From: Citrobacter tructae
GTDB lineage: Bacteria > Pseudomonadota > Gammaproteobacteria > Enterobacterales > Enterobacteriaceae
Length of the DNA stretch: 64,000 nt
Direction: 5' to 3'
Assembly: GCF_004684345.1 (NCBI RefSeq)
Contig: NZ_CP038469.1
Location: 1,860,001 to 1,924,000, forward strand
In this document: positions 17,412 to 25,439 of the stretch, piece after piece
Layout: the number at the start of each line of letters is the position of its first letter
How positions within the stretch are numbered: position 1 is the stretch's first letter
Position numbers and translations under genes: made by a program
Notes under the pieces: generated by a model
Told to the model about the DNA's origin: nothing
What the model saw: the letters and a program-made list of their open reading frames with translations, nothing else
Database searches by the model: none

Positions 17412-17840
17412 TCAGATTGGCTGCGTCATCAAGCCAACCGATTTCACGCCTGCACTGTGTAACAAGTTCAGCGCTTTAATTATTTCATCATAAGGCACGT
17501 CTTTCGCACCACCGATTAAAAAGACCGTTTTCGGATTGCTCTGCAGGCGGCTTTTCGCTTCCGCGATAACCTGCTCCGGCGGCAGTTGATCCATCCTGTC
17601 TTTCTCAACCACCACGCTGTACTGCCCAACACCGGAAACTTCAATAATGACCGGAGGCTCGTCGTTGCTGCTGACGGCTTGCGATTCGGTTGCATCCGGC
17701 AGATCAACTTCCACGCTCTGGGTAATGATCGGCGCCGTTGCCATAAAGATCAGCAATAGCACCAACAGTACGTCGAGCAGCGGTACAATATTGATTTCGG
17801 ACTTGAGTTCGCGACGACCGCGTCCACGCGTTCTGGCCAT
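17412..17840 (-). CDS. tolR: TolR, Tol–Pal proton-channel subunit
   Basis: 142-residue ExbD-type protein. A single TM near residues 18–38 (INIVPLLDVLLVLLLIFMAT) carries the critical aspartate in PLLDVLL, which takes part in proton translocation with TolQ. The C-terminal periplasmic domain has PDATESQ and VFLIGGAKDVPYDEIIKAL. It starts 3 bases after the tolQ stop, typical of coupled expression to hold subunit ratios. Confidence 0.97.
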   Translation of the reverse strand: MARTRGRGRRELKSEINIVPLLDVLLVLLLIFMATAPIITQSVEVDLPDATESQAVSSNDEPPVIIEVSGVGQYSVVVEKDRMDQLPPEQVIAEAKSRLQSNPKTVFLIGGAKDVPYDEIIKALNLLHSAGVKSVGLMTQPI

Positions 17841-17843
17841 GGT

Positions 17844-18536
17844 TTACCCCTTGTTGCTCTCGCTACTGGTAAACGCCTGGCGGTGCAGAATCGCGGTAAA
17901 CTCTTCCATAAAGTTGTCGTAATTCAATTCCAGCTTGTTCACGCGCTGATTCAGGCGGTTGTAAGCCATAACCGCAGGGATTGCCGCAAACAGACCGATA
18001 GCCGTTGCAATCAATGCTTCTGCAATACCCGGTGCAACCATTTGCAGCGTTGCCTGTTTTACCGCCCCCAGGGCGATAAATGCGTGCATGATCCCCCAAA
18101 CTGTACCGAACAGACCGATATACGGGCTGATCGAGCCGACAGTCCCGAGGAACGGAATATGCGTTTCCAGCGTTTCCAGCTCACGGTTCATGGAGATACG
18201 CATCGCACGGGATGCCCCCTCAACCACCGCTTCTGGCGCATGATTATTTGCCCTATGCAGACGCGCAAACTCTTTGAACCCACTGTAGAAAATTTGTTCA
18301 GAGCCCGCCAAATTATCACGACGCCCCTGGCTTTCCTGATACAGGCGCGATAACTCAATGCCGGACCAAAATTTGTCTTCAAACGCTTCTGCTTCACGTG
18401 AAGCGGCATTAAGAATACGAGTCCGCTGGATAATAATGGCCCAGGATGCGATTGAGAAACCAATCAAAATCAACATGATAAGTTTAACCAGAAGGCTTGC
18501 CTTCAGGAACAAATCAAGGATATTCATGTCAGTCAC
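17844..18536 (-). CDS. tolQ: TolQ, Tol–Pal proton-channel subunit
   Basis: 230-residue ExbB/MotA-type membrane protein with three TM helices (about residues 10–35, 135–160 and 170–195). Conserved GTVWGIMHAF and PGIAEALIATAIGLFAAIPAVMAYN form the pore-lining helices. Its ATG overlaps the ybgC stop by 4 bases, and tolR follows 3 bases after its stop. Confidence 0.97.
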   Translation of the reverse strand: MTDMNILDLFLKASLLVKLIMLILIGFSIASWAIIIQRTRILNAASREAEAFEDKFWSGIELSRLYQESQGRRDNLAGSEQIFYSGFKEFARLHRANNHAPEAVVEGASRAMRISMNRELETLETHIPFLGTVGSISPYIGLFGTVWGIMHAFIALGAVKQATLQMVAPGIAEALIATAIGLFAAIPAVMAYNRLNQRVNKLELNYDNFMEEFTAILHRQAFTSSESNKG

Positions 18537-18937
18537 TGCTTAAACTCCGCGACAATAGACTTGGGAAGCGCACGAGGCTTCATCTTGAGTGGATCAACGC
18601 AAACAATCAGAACTTCGGCTTCATTCAGCACGGTGTTCTCTGCGTTGACAATGCGTTGCGTGAAAACCAATGAGGTGCCACGCATTGACGTAATTTCGGT
18701 TTGGACTTCGAGCATATCGTCAAGCCTGGCTGGCGCAAAATATTCCAGAGTCATTTTGCGCACCACAAAGGCTACACGTTCTGCCAGCAGCACTTGCTGA
18801 CTGAAGTGATGATGACGCAGCATCTCTGTGCGTGCTCTTTCATAAAAAGCGACGTAACTGGCGTGGTAAACCACACCACCGGCATCGGTGTCTTCATAAT
18901 AGACACGAACCGGCCATCGAAAAATATACTTATTCAT
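18533..18937 (-). CDS. ybgC: YbgC, acyl-CoA thioesterase of the tol operon
   Basis: 134-residue hot-dog-fold thioesterase of the YbgC/4-hydroxybenzoyl-CoA thioesterase family. The catalytic-aspartate motif RVYYEDTDAGGVVYHASYV is near residues 11–29. The start at 18937 (MNKYIFRWPVRV) follows AGAGGCAG and gives the E. coli length; a longer frame starting at 18967 was rejected. It is first in the tol–pal operon and overlaps tolQ by 4 bases. The enzyme acts on acyl-CoAs; its in vivo role with Tol–Pal is not settled. Confidence 0.95.
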   Translation of the reverse strand: MNKYIFRWPVRVYYEDTDAGGVVYHASYVAFYERARTEMLRHHHFSQQVLLAERVAFVVRKMTLEYFAPARLDDMLEVQTEITSMRGTSLVFTQRIVNAENTVLNEAEVLIVCVDPLKMKPRALPKSIVAEFKQ

Positions 18938-19161
18938 TCTTACTGCCTCTTTGTTGGCTTCGCCCACTCACACCGGTCGCTTACCTTTGTAAGCTCCTGG
19001 TGACTCGCGTTTTTGCCGCCGCGATGCTTCAAGAATGTCGTTGTATATCGCGCTGTTTTCACTTTACATCCCGGTAATGCAACAAAAGGTTAGTGCTTTC
19101 AAACTTCGCTACTATACGCGCGGGAATGATGCTTTGGAATGGGAGAAAGTAAACGGAGAGT

Positions 19162-19190
19162 AAAAAATTATGGGCTTATGCAAGCCCATA
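19162..19190 (-). terminator. cyd operon terminator
   Basis: On the minus strand a 9-bp stem TATGGGCTT/AAGCCCATA (19190–19182 and 19177–19169) with a 4-base loop is followed by AATTTTTTA. It lies 22 bases past the ybgE stop, between the cyd and tol operons. Confidence 0.9.
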
Positions 19191-19212
19191 AATATTTAAG
19201 GATGTTTCTTAT

Positions 19213-19506
19213 TCAAAAGAAGAAGAAGATCAGACCAACCACCAGCACGATATCGGCTATCAGCGGGCAGAAGATGCCCTGCCAGTGCACCGCACGAGGA
19301 CGAAATCCAACGCCGTGGATAATGCCGGCGCAGACCGCCCACATCAACAGGAGACCATGCCAGATTTCCAGATCGCTGGTTTTCGCTGCGAAGCGTGAGG
19401 GGTCCCAGAAGATACAACCTGCTAGCACTAACGCCATGACTAAAGAAAGCGCCCGTAACGGGCGCTTGTCCATCGCGTTATATTGCATCGCGATAATGTT
19501 GGTCAT
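19213..19506 (-). CDS. ybgE: YbgE, cyd operon membrane protein
   Basis: 97-residue hydrophobic protein with about three TM helices, ending in a run of phenylalanines (VVGLIFFFF). Function is not established beyond co-expression with cytochrome bd. Segments such as LRALSLVMALVLAGCIFWDPSRFAAKTSDLEIWHG closely follow E. coli YbgE. The start codon shares one base with the cydX stop (TAATG), so translation is coupled. Confidence 0.93.
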   Translation of the reverse strand: MTNIIAMQYNAMDKRPLRALSLVMALVLAGCIFWDPSRFAAKTSDLEIWHGLLLMWAVCAGIIHGVGFRPRAVHWQGIFCPLIADIVLVVGLIFFFF

Positions 19507-19619
19507 TAACTTTCTTCTTGTCCGGCTTTGCCTGCTTCTACGTGCTCAAGCGCCAGCGCTGTGATTATCCCAAATGCACAGGCAAGAAGCGTTCCCAAAA
19601 TCCATGCGAAATACCACAT
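19506..19619 (-). CDS. cydX: CydX, small subunit of cytochrome bd-I
   Basis: 37-residue single-TM peptide: starts MWYFAWILGTLLAC, continues through ALALEHVEAGKAG and ends QEES. CydX is needed for stable, active cytochrome bd-I in E. coli. It differs from the E. coli peptide at only a few sites (for example CAFGII for CSFGVI and a final QEES for QEDI). A ribosome site GGAGC precedes the ATG, 14 bases after the cydB stop. It overlaps ybgE by one base. Confidence 0.95.
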   Translation of the reverse strand: MWYFAWILGTLLACAFGIITALALEHVEAGKAGQEES

Positions 19620-19633
19620 TTTTAGCTCCTTAC

Positions 19634-20773
19634 TTAGTACAGAGAGTGGGTGTTGTTTTCAATATCTTCTTTGGTGATGCGACCGAACATCTTCCAGTAA
19701 CACCAACTGGTGTAGAGCAGAATGATCGGTACAAACACCGCCGCAACCCAGGTCATCAGGTTCAATGTTCTCTGGCTGGAGGTGGCATCCCACATTGTCA
19801 GACTTGCGTTCATCATGGTGCTGGATGGCATCACAAACGGGAACATTGCGATACCGGCCGTCAGGATGATGCAGGCCAACGTCAGTGAAGAGAAGACGAA
19901 CGCCCAAGCCCCTTTCTCCATACGAGAAGTCAGGATGGTCAGCAGCGGCAGGGCTACGCCCAGAGCCGGAACCAGCCACAGGATAGGTGCATTGTTAAAG
20001 TTCACCATCCATGCGCCCGCAACACGCGCCACTTCTTTAGTCATCGGGTTAGAGGCTGCGTGGTGATCCAGAGCGGAAGTCACAACATAACCGTCAATAC
20101 CGTACATCACCCAGACACCTGCCAGCGCGAAGCACACCAGAGTGACCAGCGCTGCAACCTGAGAGGTCGTACGTGCACGCAGGTGCAGTTCACCCACGGT
20201 ACGCATCTGCAGATAGGTCGCGCCCTGGGTGATGATCATACCCACACTCACAACACCGGCCAGCAGACCAAACGGATTCAGCAACTGGAAGAAGTTACCG
20301 GTGTAGTACAAACGCATGTACTCATCCATGTGGAACGGAACCCCTTGCAGCAGGTTACCGAACGCGACACCAATGACCAGCGGCGGAACGAAGCTACCAA
20401 TGAAGATGCCCCAGTCCCACATGTTGCGCCAGCGCATGTCTTCAATCTTGGAACGATAATCAAAACCGACCGGACGGAAGAACAAGGACGCCAGTACGAG
20501 GATCATCGCCACATAGAAACCGGAAAACGCAGCGGCATACACCATCGGCCAGGCAGCGAACAATGCGCCACCTGCGGTGATGAGCCAAACCTGGTTACCG
20601 TCCCAGTGTGGGGCGATGGAGTTAATCATAATTCGACGCTCGGTATCATTACGACCGAGGAAACGGGTGAGCATGCCCACCCCCATGTCGAAACCATCAG
20701 TGACTGCAAAACCAATCAGCAGAATGCCAACCAGCAGCCACCAGATAAAACGCAATACTTCATAATCGATCAT
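19634..20773 (-). CDS. cydB: Cytochrome bd-I ubiquinol oxidase subunit II
   Basis: 379-residue integral membrane subunit of the high-affinity quinol oxidase. It has eight or nine hydrophobic helices, starting MIDYEVLRFIWWLLVGILLIGFAVTDGFDMGVG with the conserved GFDMGVG loop. The C-terminus WCYWKMFGRITKEDIENNTHSLY is typical. It is 379 residues, as in E. coli, and starts 15 bases after the cydA stop. Confidence 0.97.
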   Translation of the reverse strand: MIDYEVLRFIWWLLVGILLIGFAVTDGFDMGVGMLTRFLGRNDTERRIMINSIAPHWDGNQVWLITAGGALFAAWPMVYAAAFSGFYVAMILVLASLFFRPVGFDYRSKIEDMRWRNMWDWGIFIGSFVPPLVIGVAFGNLLQGVPFHMDEYMRLYYTGNFFQLLNPFGLLAGVVSVGMIITQGATYLQMRTVGELHLRARTTSQVAALVTLVCFALAGVWVMYGIDGYVVTSALDHHAASNPMTKEVARVAGAWMVNFNNAPILWLVPALGVALPLLTILTSRMEKGAWAFVFSSLTLACIILTAGIAMFPFVMPSSTMMNASLTMWDATSSQRTLNLMTWVAAVFVPIILLYTSWCYWKMFGRITKEDIENNTHSLY

Positions 20774-20788
20774 TTGACGACTCCTGTC

Positions 20789-22357
20789 TTAGCGTGCCGG
20801 CTGAGAAGTCACAGTGGACTGCTCGTAGTGATAACGACCGGTTTTCAGGCTGCTCGGGCCAAGGCGTGCGAACTTGAACATCAGGTACAGTTCAGCCACC
20901 AGGAACAGGGTATACAGGCCGCAAATCAACAGCATCGAGAAGATCAGATCGCCCGCAGTCAGCGACGAGTTCGCCACGGCTGTCGGTAACACTTCACCAA
21001 TCGCCCACGGCTGACGCCCGTACTCTGCAACAAACCAACCAGACTCGATGGCAATCCACGGCAGCGGAATCGCATATAGCGCCGTACGCAGAAGCCATTT
21101 TTTCTCGCCGATACGGTTACGAATCACGGTCCAGAAGGAGACAGCGATAATAGCCAGCATCAGAATGCCGCACGCCACCATGATACGGAACGCAAAATAC
21201 AGCGGCGCCACACGAGGAATAGAATCTTTCGTTGCCAGCTGAATTTGCGCTTCGGTCGCATCGGTCACTTTATCGGTATAGCGTTTCAGCAGCAGACCGT
21301 ATCCCAGATCTTTCTTCATGCTGTTGAACTGGTCGCGAACGGCCTGATCGGTGGAACCCGCACGCAGTTCTTCCAGCAACTGATACGCTTTCATCCCATT
21401 ACGGATGCGCTCTTCGTGCTGCACCATCAGATCTTTCAGACCAATGACCGGTGTATCAACGGAGCGGGTGGCAATGATGCCCAGCGCGTAAGGGATTTGA
21501 ATTGCAAAATGGTTTTCCTGCGCATCCTGGTCCGGAATACCGAACAGCGTAAAGGATGCTGGTGCAGGCTGGGTTTCCCACTCTGCTTCAATCGCGGCAA
21601 GTTTGGTTTTCTGCACATCGCCCATTTCGTAACCGGACTCATCACCCAGAACGATAACAGACAGAATGGCAGCCATACCAAAGCTGGCTGCGATAGCAAA
21701 AGAACGCTTAGCAAACGCGAAGTCACGACCGCGCAGCATGTAGTAAGAGCTGATACCCAGAACGAACATCGCGCCGCAGACATAACCAGACGCTACAGTG
21801 TGAACAAATTTCACCTGTGCAACCGGGTTAAGCACCAGTTCAGAGAAGCTCAGCATCTCCATGCGCATGGTTTCGAAGTTGAAATCCGCTGCGATTGGGT
21901 TTTGCATCCAGCCGTTCGCAACCAGAATCCACAGCGCGGACAGGTTAGAACCCAAAGCCACCAGCCAGGTGACGCACATATGCTGGACTTTACCCAAACG
22001 GTCCCAGCCGAAGAAGAACAGACCTACAAAGGTGGATTCGAGGAAGAAGGCCATCAAGCCTTCGATCGCCAGCGGCGCACCGAAAATATCCCCTACATAG
22101 TGGGAATAGTAAGACCAGTTAGTCCCGAATTGGAACTCCATGGTCAAACCGGTAGCCACACCCAGAGCGAAGTTGATACCAAACAACTTGCCCCAGAACT
22201 TGGTCATATCTTTATAAATCTGTTTGCCGGAAAGGACGTAGACCGTTTCCATGATGGCCAACAAGAACGCCATACCGAGCGTCAGTGGCACAAACAGGAA
22301 GTGGTACATCGCGGTCAAGGCAAACTGTAAGCGCGACAGTTCGACTATATCTAACAT
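20789..22357 (-). CDS. cydA: Cytochrome bd-I ubiquinol oxidase subunit I
   Basis: 522-residue subunit carrying hemes b558, b595 and d. Visible features are the heme b595 ligand His near residue 19 (LTAMYHFLFVPLTLG), the quinol-binding Q-loop with GDESGYEMGDVQKTK near 250–265, and the conserved GWFVAEYGRQPW near 440. Two adjacent ATGs exist; 22357 is favoured because AGGAG spacing is better and it equals the E. coli start. The enzyme reduces O2 to water at low oxygen and conserves energy by charge separation. Confidence 0.97.
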   Translation of the reverse strand: MLDIVELSRLQFALTAMYHFLFVPLTLGMAFLLAIMETVYVLSGKQIYKDMTKFWGKLFGINFALGVATGLTMEFQFGTNWSYYSHYVGDIFGAPLAIEGLMAFFLESTFVGLFFFGWDRLGKVQHMCVTWLVALGSNLSALWILVANGWMQNPIAADFNFETMRMEMLSFSELVLNPVAQVKFVHTVASGYVCGAMFVLGISSYYMLRGRDFAFAKRSFAIAASFGMAAILSVIVLGDESGYEMGDVQKTKLAAIEAEWETQPAPASFTLFGIPDQDAQENHFAIQIPYALGIIATRSVDTPVIGLKDLMVQHEERIRNGMKAYQLLEELRAGSTDQAVRDQFNSMKKDLGYGLLLKRYTDKVTDATEAQIQLATKDSIPRVAPLYFAFRIMVACGILMLAIIAVSFWTVIRNRIGEKKWLLRTALYAIPLPWIAIESGWFVAEYGRQPWAIGEVLPTAVANSSLTAGDLIFSMLLICGLYTLFLVAELYLMFKFARLGPSSLKTGRYHYEQSTVTSQPAR

Positions 22358-22499
22358 CATGACTCCTTGCTCATCGCATGAAGACTCCGAGAGTGAACCC
22401 CGTTAGAAAGGGTCACACGCATGCCCCAATACAAATTTATTTGCTTCCTTCCGCCGTCGCTCTTTCTTCTCATTTGAAGAAAGGACAATGTTGAAAAGT

Positions 22500-22779
22500 T
22501 ACAAACATGTTAATAAAACACTCAAATTGATCCCGCAATTATATTACGCCGTAAAATCCTTACAATAAACAGGTTTTTATCGAGACAAATTTGCATTTTT
22601 CGATAGTGATCAATTTATAGCTAATTTACCACTTTCAGACCAATTTGATCTGCAGCAATTTAACCTCTTTTGTGCATGTTTACCAAGTTTTAAACATTGA
22701 TTTAAATCAATTTTCAACTTTAATGTTAATGATGTTTGCCATGACGGTGATTAGTAAAAATCATGTTAATTTCTTGTTT
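22500..22779 (-). promoter_or_regulatory. cydA regulatory region with FNR and ArcA-like sites
   Basis: TTGATTTAAATCAA (22697–22710) is a perfect FNR palindrome, about 346 bases upstream of the cydA ATG. In E. coli, the P1 start is about 288 bases upstream with an FNR site at -53.5, so the spacing agrees. ArcA-like GTTAAT-type motifs lie nearby, for example 22765–22779 (GTTAATTTCTTGTTT) and around 22507–22518. Exact start sites cannot be read from sequence alone. Confidence 0.7.
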
Positions 22780-23583
22780 TACAATAAGTAAGCGGAGTTA
22801 TCATAAATGATAGGTTATTAATTAAAATCTACACGATCTTTTAACTCACCGAGACGGTAAAATTCAGGGGGGTAGATAAAGAGTCACTCTTGCTAGGTAG
22901 CTCACAGATTTTTTTTAGCAAGCTTTATAATCGTTATTTTATACAAATAATTAATTTTAATTTTACTTATAATTAACACCCAAATGTAACTATCTCAACC
23001 GGAAGCGAAACGCGGCTGTATTCACTAGCTCAATGAAGTGAGTCAGCTGTGCGCGCAGAACCCAACCTTTACCTCTCTCAATACATCACCATTAGTTATA
23101 GGTTCAGCCTCCTCTTCGCTTACACACTAAAGATTAAATATGTTCAGAACAATCTATTATCATTTTTATCTTAAATTTAACAAAAGGCAATTTTGACATA
23201 TAAGATTAATAAATAAAAAAACGTTATGTCGTTCACAAGTTATTTAGTGAATTTAATTTTTTAAATTATTAAAAGCACCACCTAAAAATCGCGCACAACA
23301 AAATAAGATTTTGATCACAAAGATGGCAAGTTATTTATTCTCAAATTTAATAACGAAATGAAATCACAACAAAAAACAATCCACAACCAATTGATTTTAC
23401 ACAGATTTAATAAAAAGCAATTATAACAATCATTTTAATCAGGATATTTTGAAAATAGATCAATTGCTTCCTTTTCAGCTTCCACAGAAACTCCAAACCT
23501 ATTAAAAGGTTGCCACAAACCATGTACTAAATATTAAAAAATAATTTTTACTTATTGACCATCAGCCCTACAGAGGATTACCC
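22780..23583. other. AT-rich spacer at the island's left edge
   Basis: About 800 gene-free, strongly AT-rich bases lie between the cydA control region and the glutamate mutase operon. I see no convincing ORF, IS inverted repeats, tRNA or cobalamin-riboswitch core. A good CRP-like site (23304–23319) is listed separately. Long A+T tracts are the sort of DNA bound by H-NS, and base composition differs sharply from flanking core genes. The 23584 start has GAGGA 7 bases upstream. Confidence 0.6.
23304..23319 (+). promoter_or_regulatory. CRP-like site upstream of the glutamate mutase operon
   Basis: TAAGATTTTGATCACA matches the CRP palindrome TGTGATCTAGATCACA at 12 of 16 positions, with a perfect right half (TGATCACA). 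It lies 265 bases before the first operon codon, so any promoter it controls would give a long leader. Catabolite control would fit a catabolic operon, but this is inference. Confidence 0.5.
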
Positions 23584-24033
23584 ATGAAGAAATCTACACT
23601 TGTTATTGGCGTTATCGGTGCTGACTGCCATGCAGTAGGCAATAAAGTTCTGGATCGCGTTTTTACCTCCCATGATTTTCACGTAATCAACCTCGGGGTG
23701 ATGGTGAGTCAGGATGAATATATTGATGCCGCGATTGAAACCGGCGCCGATGCCATCGTGGTGTCATCTATCTACGGCCACGGCGATATCGATTGCCTGG
23801 GTTTGCGTGAGCGCTGCATCGAACGTGGCCTCGGCGATATTCTGCTCTACGTTGGCGGCAACCTGGTTGTCGGTAAACACGACTTTGCAGACGTGGAAGT
23901 GAAGTTTAAAGAGATGGGCTTTAACCGCGTCTTCGCACCAAGCCACGATCTGGAAGATGTCTGTGCGCTAATCACCAATGACATTCACCAACACAATGGC
24001 CTCGAGCAGCGTTGCCTGGAAGAGGCTATCTGA
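23584..24033 (+). CDS. glmS: Glutamate mutase S subunit (B12-binding)
   Basis: 149-residue cobalamin-binding sigma subunit of glutamate mutase (methylaspartate mutase, EC 5.4.99.1). The DxHxxG motif is D14-C-H16-A-V-G19, whose histidine coordinates cobalt in base-off/His-on B12. The other B12-tail contacts are the serine of SSIYGHG (about 61–67) and GGNLVVGK (91–98). The length matches the clostridial subunit. It is first in the operon; its TGA overlaps the next ATG (TGATG). With GlmE it isomerises L-glutamate to (2S,3S)-3-methylaspartate. The symbol is the mutase gene, not glucosamine-6-phosphate synthase, which has the same name. Confidence 0.95.
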   Translation: MKKSTLVIGVIGADCHAVGNKVLDRVFTSHDFHVINLGVMVSQDEYIDAAIETGADAIVVSSIYGHGDIDCLGLRERCIERGLGDILLYVGGNLVVGKHDFADVEVKFKEMGFNRVFAPSHDLEDVCALITNDIHQHNGLEQRCLEEAI

Positions 24034-25421
24034 TGCAAACAGTTTCTGTCGATATCGGCTCGACATGGACCAAGGCGGCCCTCTTCGCTCATGAAGGGGA
24101 TGAATTAACGCTGGTAAACCATGTCCTGACCCCAACCACCACACATCATCTGGCAGACGGTTTTTTTGCCAGCCTGAATCAGGTGCTGAATGTTGCCGAT
24201 GCTCGCCCGTTACTGAAAAGTGGTGAAGTGCAGTTGAAGTACTCCTCGTCAGCCAAAGGGGGACTCGCGGTTGCAGCAATGGGGCTGGTGCCTTCTATTA
24301 CGCTGGAATCGGCAAAAGTTACCGCCCATTCGGCTGGCGCAAAAATCGCGCAATATTATTCGTACAAGCTGAACCGCCATGACATTCAGGAGCTGGAAAC
24401 ATCACCACCAGACATCCTGTTATTTACCGGCGGCACGGATGGCGGTGAAGAGAGCTACGGTCTGGCTAATGCGCGTGCGCTGGCCGAGTCAAAGCTTGAT
24501 TGCTCCATTATCTACGCCGGGAACCGAGACATTCAAGACGATGTTCAAACAATCCTGGGACATAAAGATCTGACCACGGTAGATAACATCCTGCCCGATC
24601 TTGACCACCCCAATCCGTTTGCTGCTCGTCAGGCCATTTGCGATGTGTTTTTGTCCCGCATCGTCAAAGGCAAAGGCCTGGACGTTATCGTCGGCGAAAC
24701 CGGCGAAGACCCCATGCCGACGCCATGGACAGTTTACGAGTTAGTCAAAGCTATTAGCGATTACGACAGCGCATGGAAGGAATTCATGCTGATTGATATG
24801 GGCGGAGCCACCACGGATGTCTATTCAGCCAGTGCGAATACCCTCTCCCCCGACACCGTCCTGCACGGCGTCCCTGAACCTTTCGTCAAACGTACCGTTG
24901 AAGGCGATCTGGGAATGCGCGTTTCCGCCGTCGTAGTGGGAGAAAGCACGCAGGAAATGGTGAAAGTTATCTTCGCCCAACAACCGCAGCGCGAGGAAGC
25001 GTTTTACCGCTATCTACGTCATCTGGTTGGGCAACCAGATTACCTGCCACTCAGCGAGGAAGAGAAATATTTCGACACCCTGCTGGCAGGTTTATGCGTG
25101 GGCTATGCCGCTGAGCGCCACGCGGGCACTAAAAAGCAGGTTTGCACCTGCGTGGGTAACGTGGATTTACAGATGGGTCGCGATCTCACTACCGTACGCA
25201 AAGTCGTCGGTTCAGGTGGATGGCTCTCTCGTGCCAGCCAGTTTGATATTCATAACTGGCTTAAATATCGGGAGTTGGACGACCAGGGTAAAAGAATTCT
25301 GTTACCGAATCAGTTTGAGTATTACCGCGATTCATATGGCCTGCTCCCTCTGCTGGCAAACGTCGCCAGGCTGTACCCGCAAGCCGCTGCTCGCACCAGC
25401 ATTCAGTGTTTAACCCTATAA
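24033..25421 (+). CDS. glmL: Glutamate mutase-associated protein L (MutL/GlmL)
   Basis: 462-residue protein of the MutL family, with the actin/Hsp70-like ATPase fold. Phosphate-binding motifs DIGSTWTKAA (residues 6–15) and LIDMGGATTDVYS (near 250), plus FTGGTDGGEESYG, are visible. Proteins of this family lie between the two mutase subunit genes and are thought to be reactivating factors that swap damaged cobalamin from the mutase, by analogy to diol dehydratase reactivases. The start at 24033 overlaps the glmS stop (TGATG); the upstream in-frame ATG at 24012 lies within glmS. It is unrelated to DNA-repair MutL. Confidence 0.9.
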   Translation: MQTVSVDIGSTWTKAALFAHEGDELTLVNHVLTPTTTHHLADGFFASLNQVLNVADARPLLKSGEVQLKYSSSAKGGLAVAAMGLVPSITLESAKVTAHSAGAKIAQYYSYKLNRHDIQELETSPPDILLFTGGTDGGEESYGLANARALAESKLDCSIIYAGNRDIQDDVQTILGHKDLTTVDNILPDLDHPNPFAARQAICDVFLSRIVKGKGLDVIVGETGEDPMPTPWTVYELVKAISDYDSAWKEFMLIDMGGATTDVYSASANTLSPDTVLHGVPEPFVKRTVEGDLGMRVSAVVVGESTQEMVKVIFAQQPQREEAFYRYLRHLVGQPDYLPLSEEEKYFDTLLAGLCVGYAAERHAGTKKQVCTCVGNVDLQMGRDLTTVRKVVGSGGWLSRASQFDIHNWLKYRELDDQGKRILLPNQFEYYRDSYGLLPLLANVARLYPQAAARTSIQCLTL

Positions 25422-25439
25422 AACTTAAGGCAGCTACGA

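Noticed and set aside
21245..22330. A 361-codon plus-strand frame, and another of 309 codons at 20060–20989
   Set aside because: Both are antisense to cydA/cydB, are rich in His/Gln/Arg and show no family features.
22780..23583. Cobalamin riboswitch ahead of the B12-dependent mutase operon
   Set aside because: I looked for a B12-box-like core and supporting stems in this AT-rich leader and found none convincing; a covariance-model search would settle it.
24012..24032. Upstream start for GlmL
   Set aside because: The extra seven codons lie within glmS; the TGATG overlap at 24031–24035 and the MQTVSVDIGST start favour 24033.
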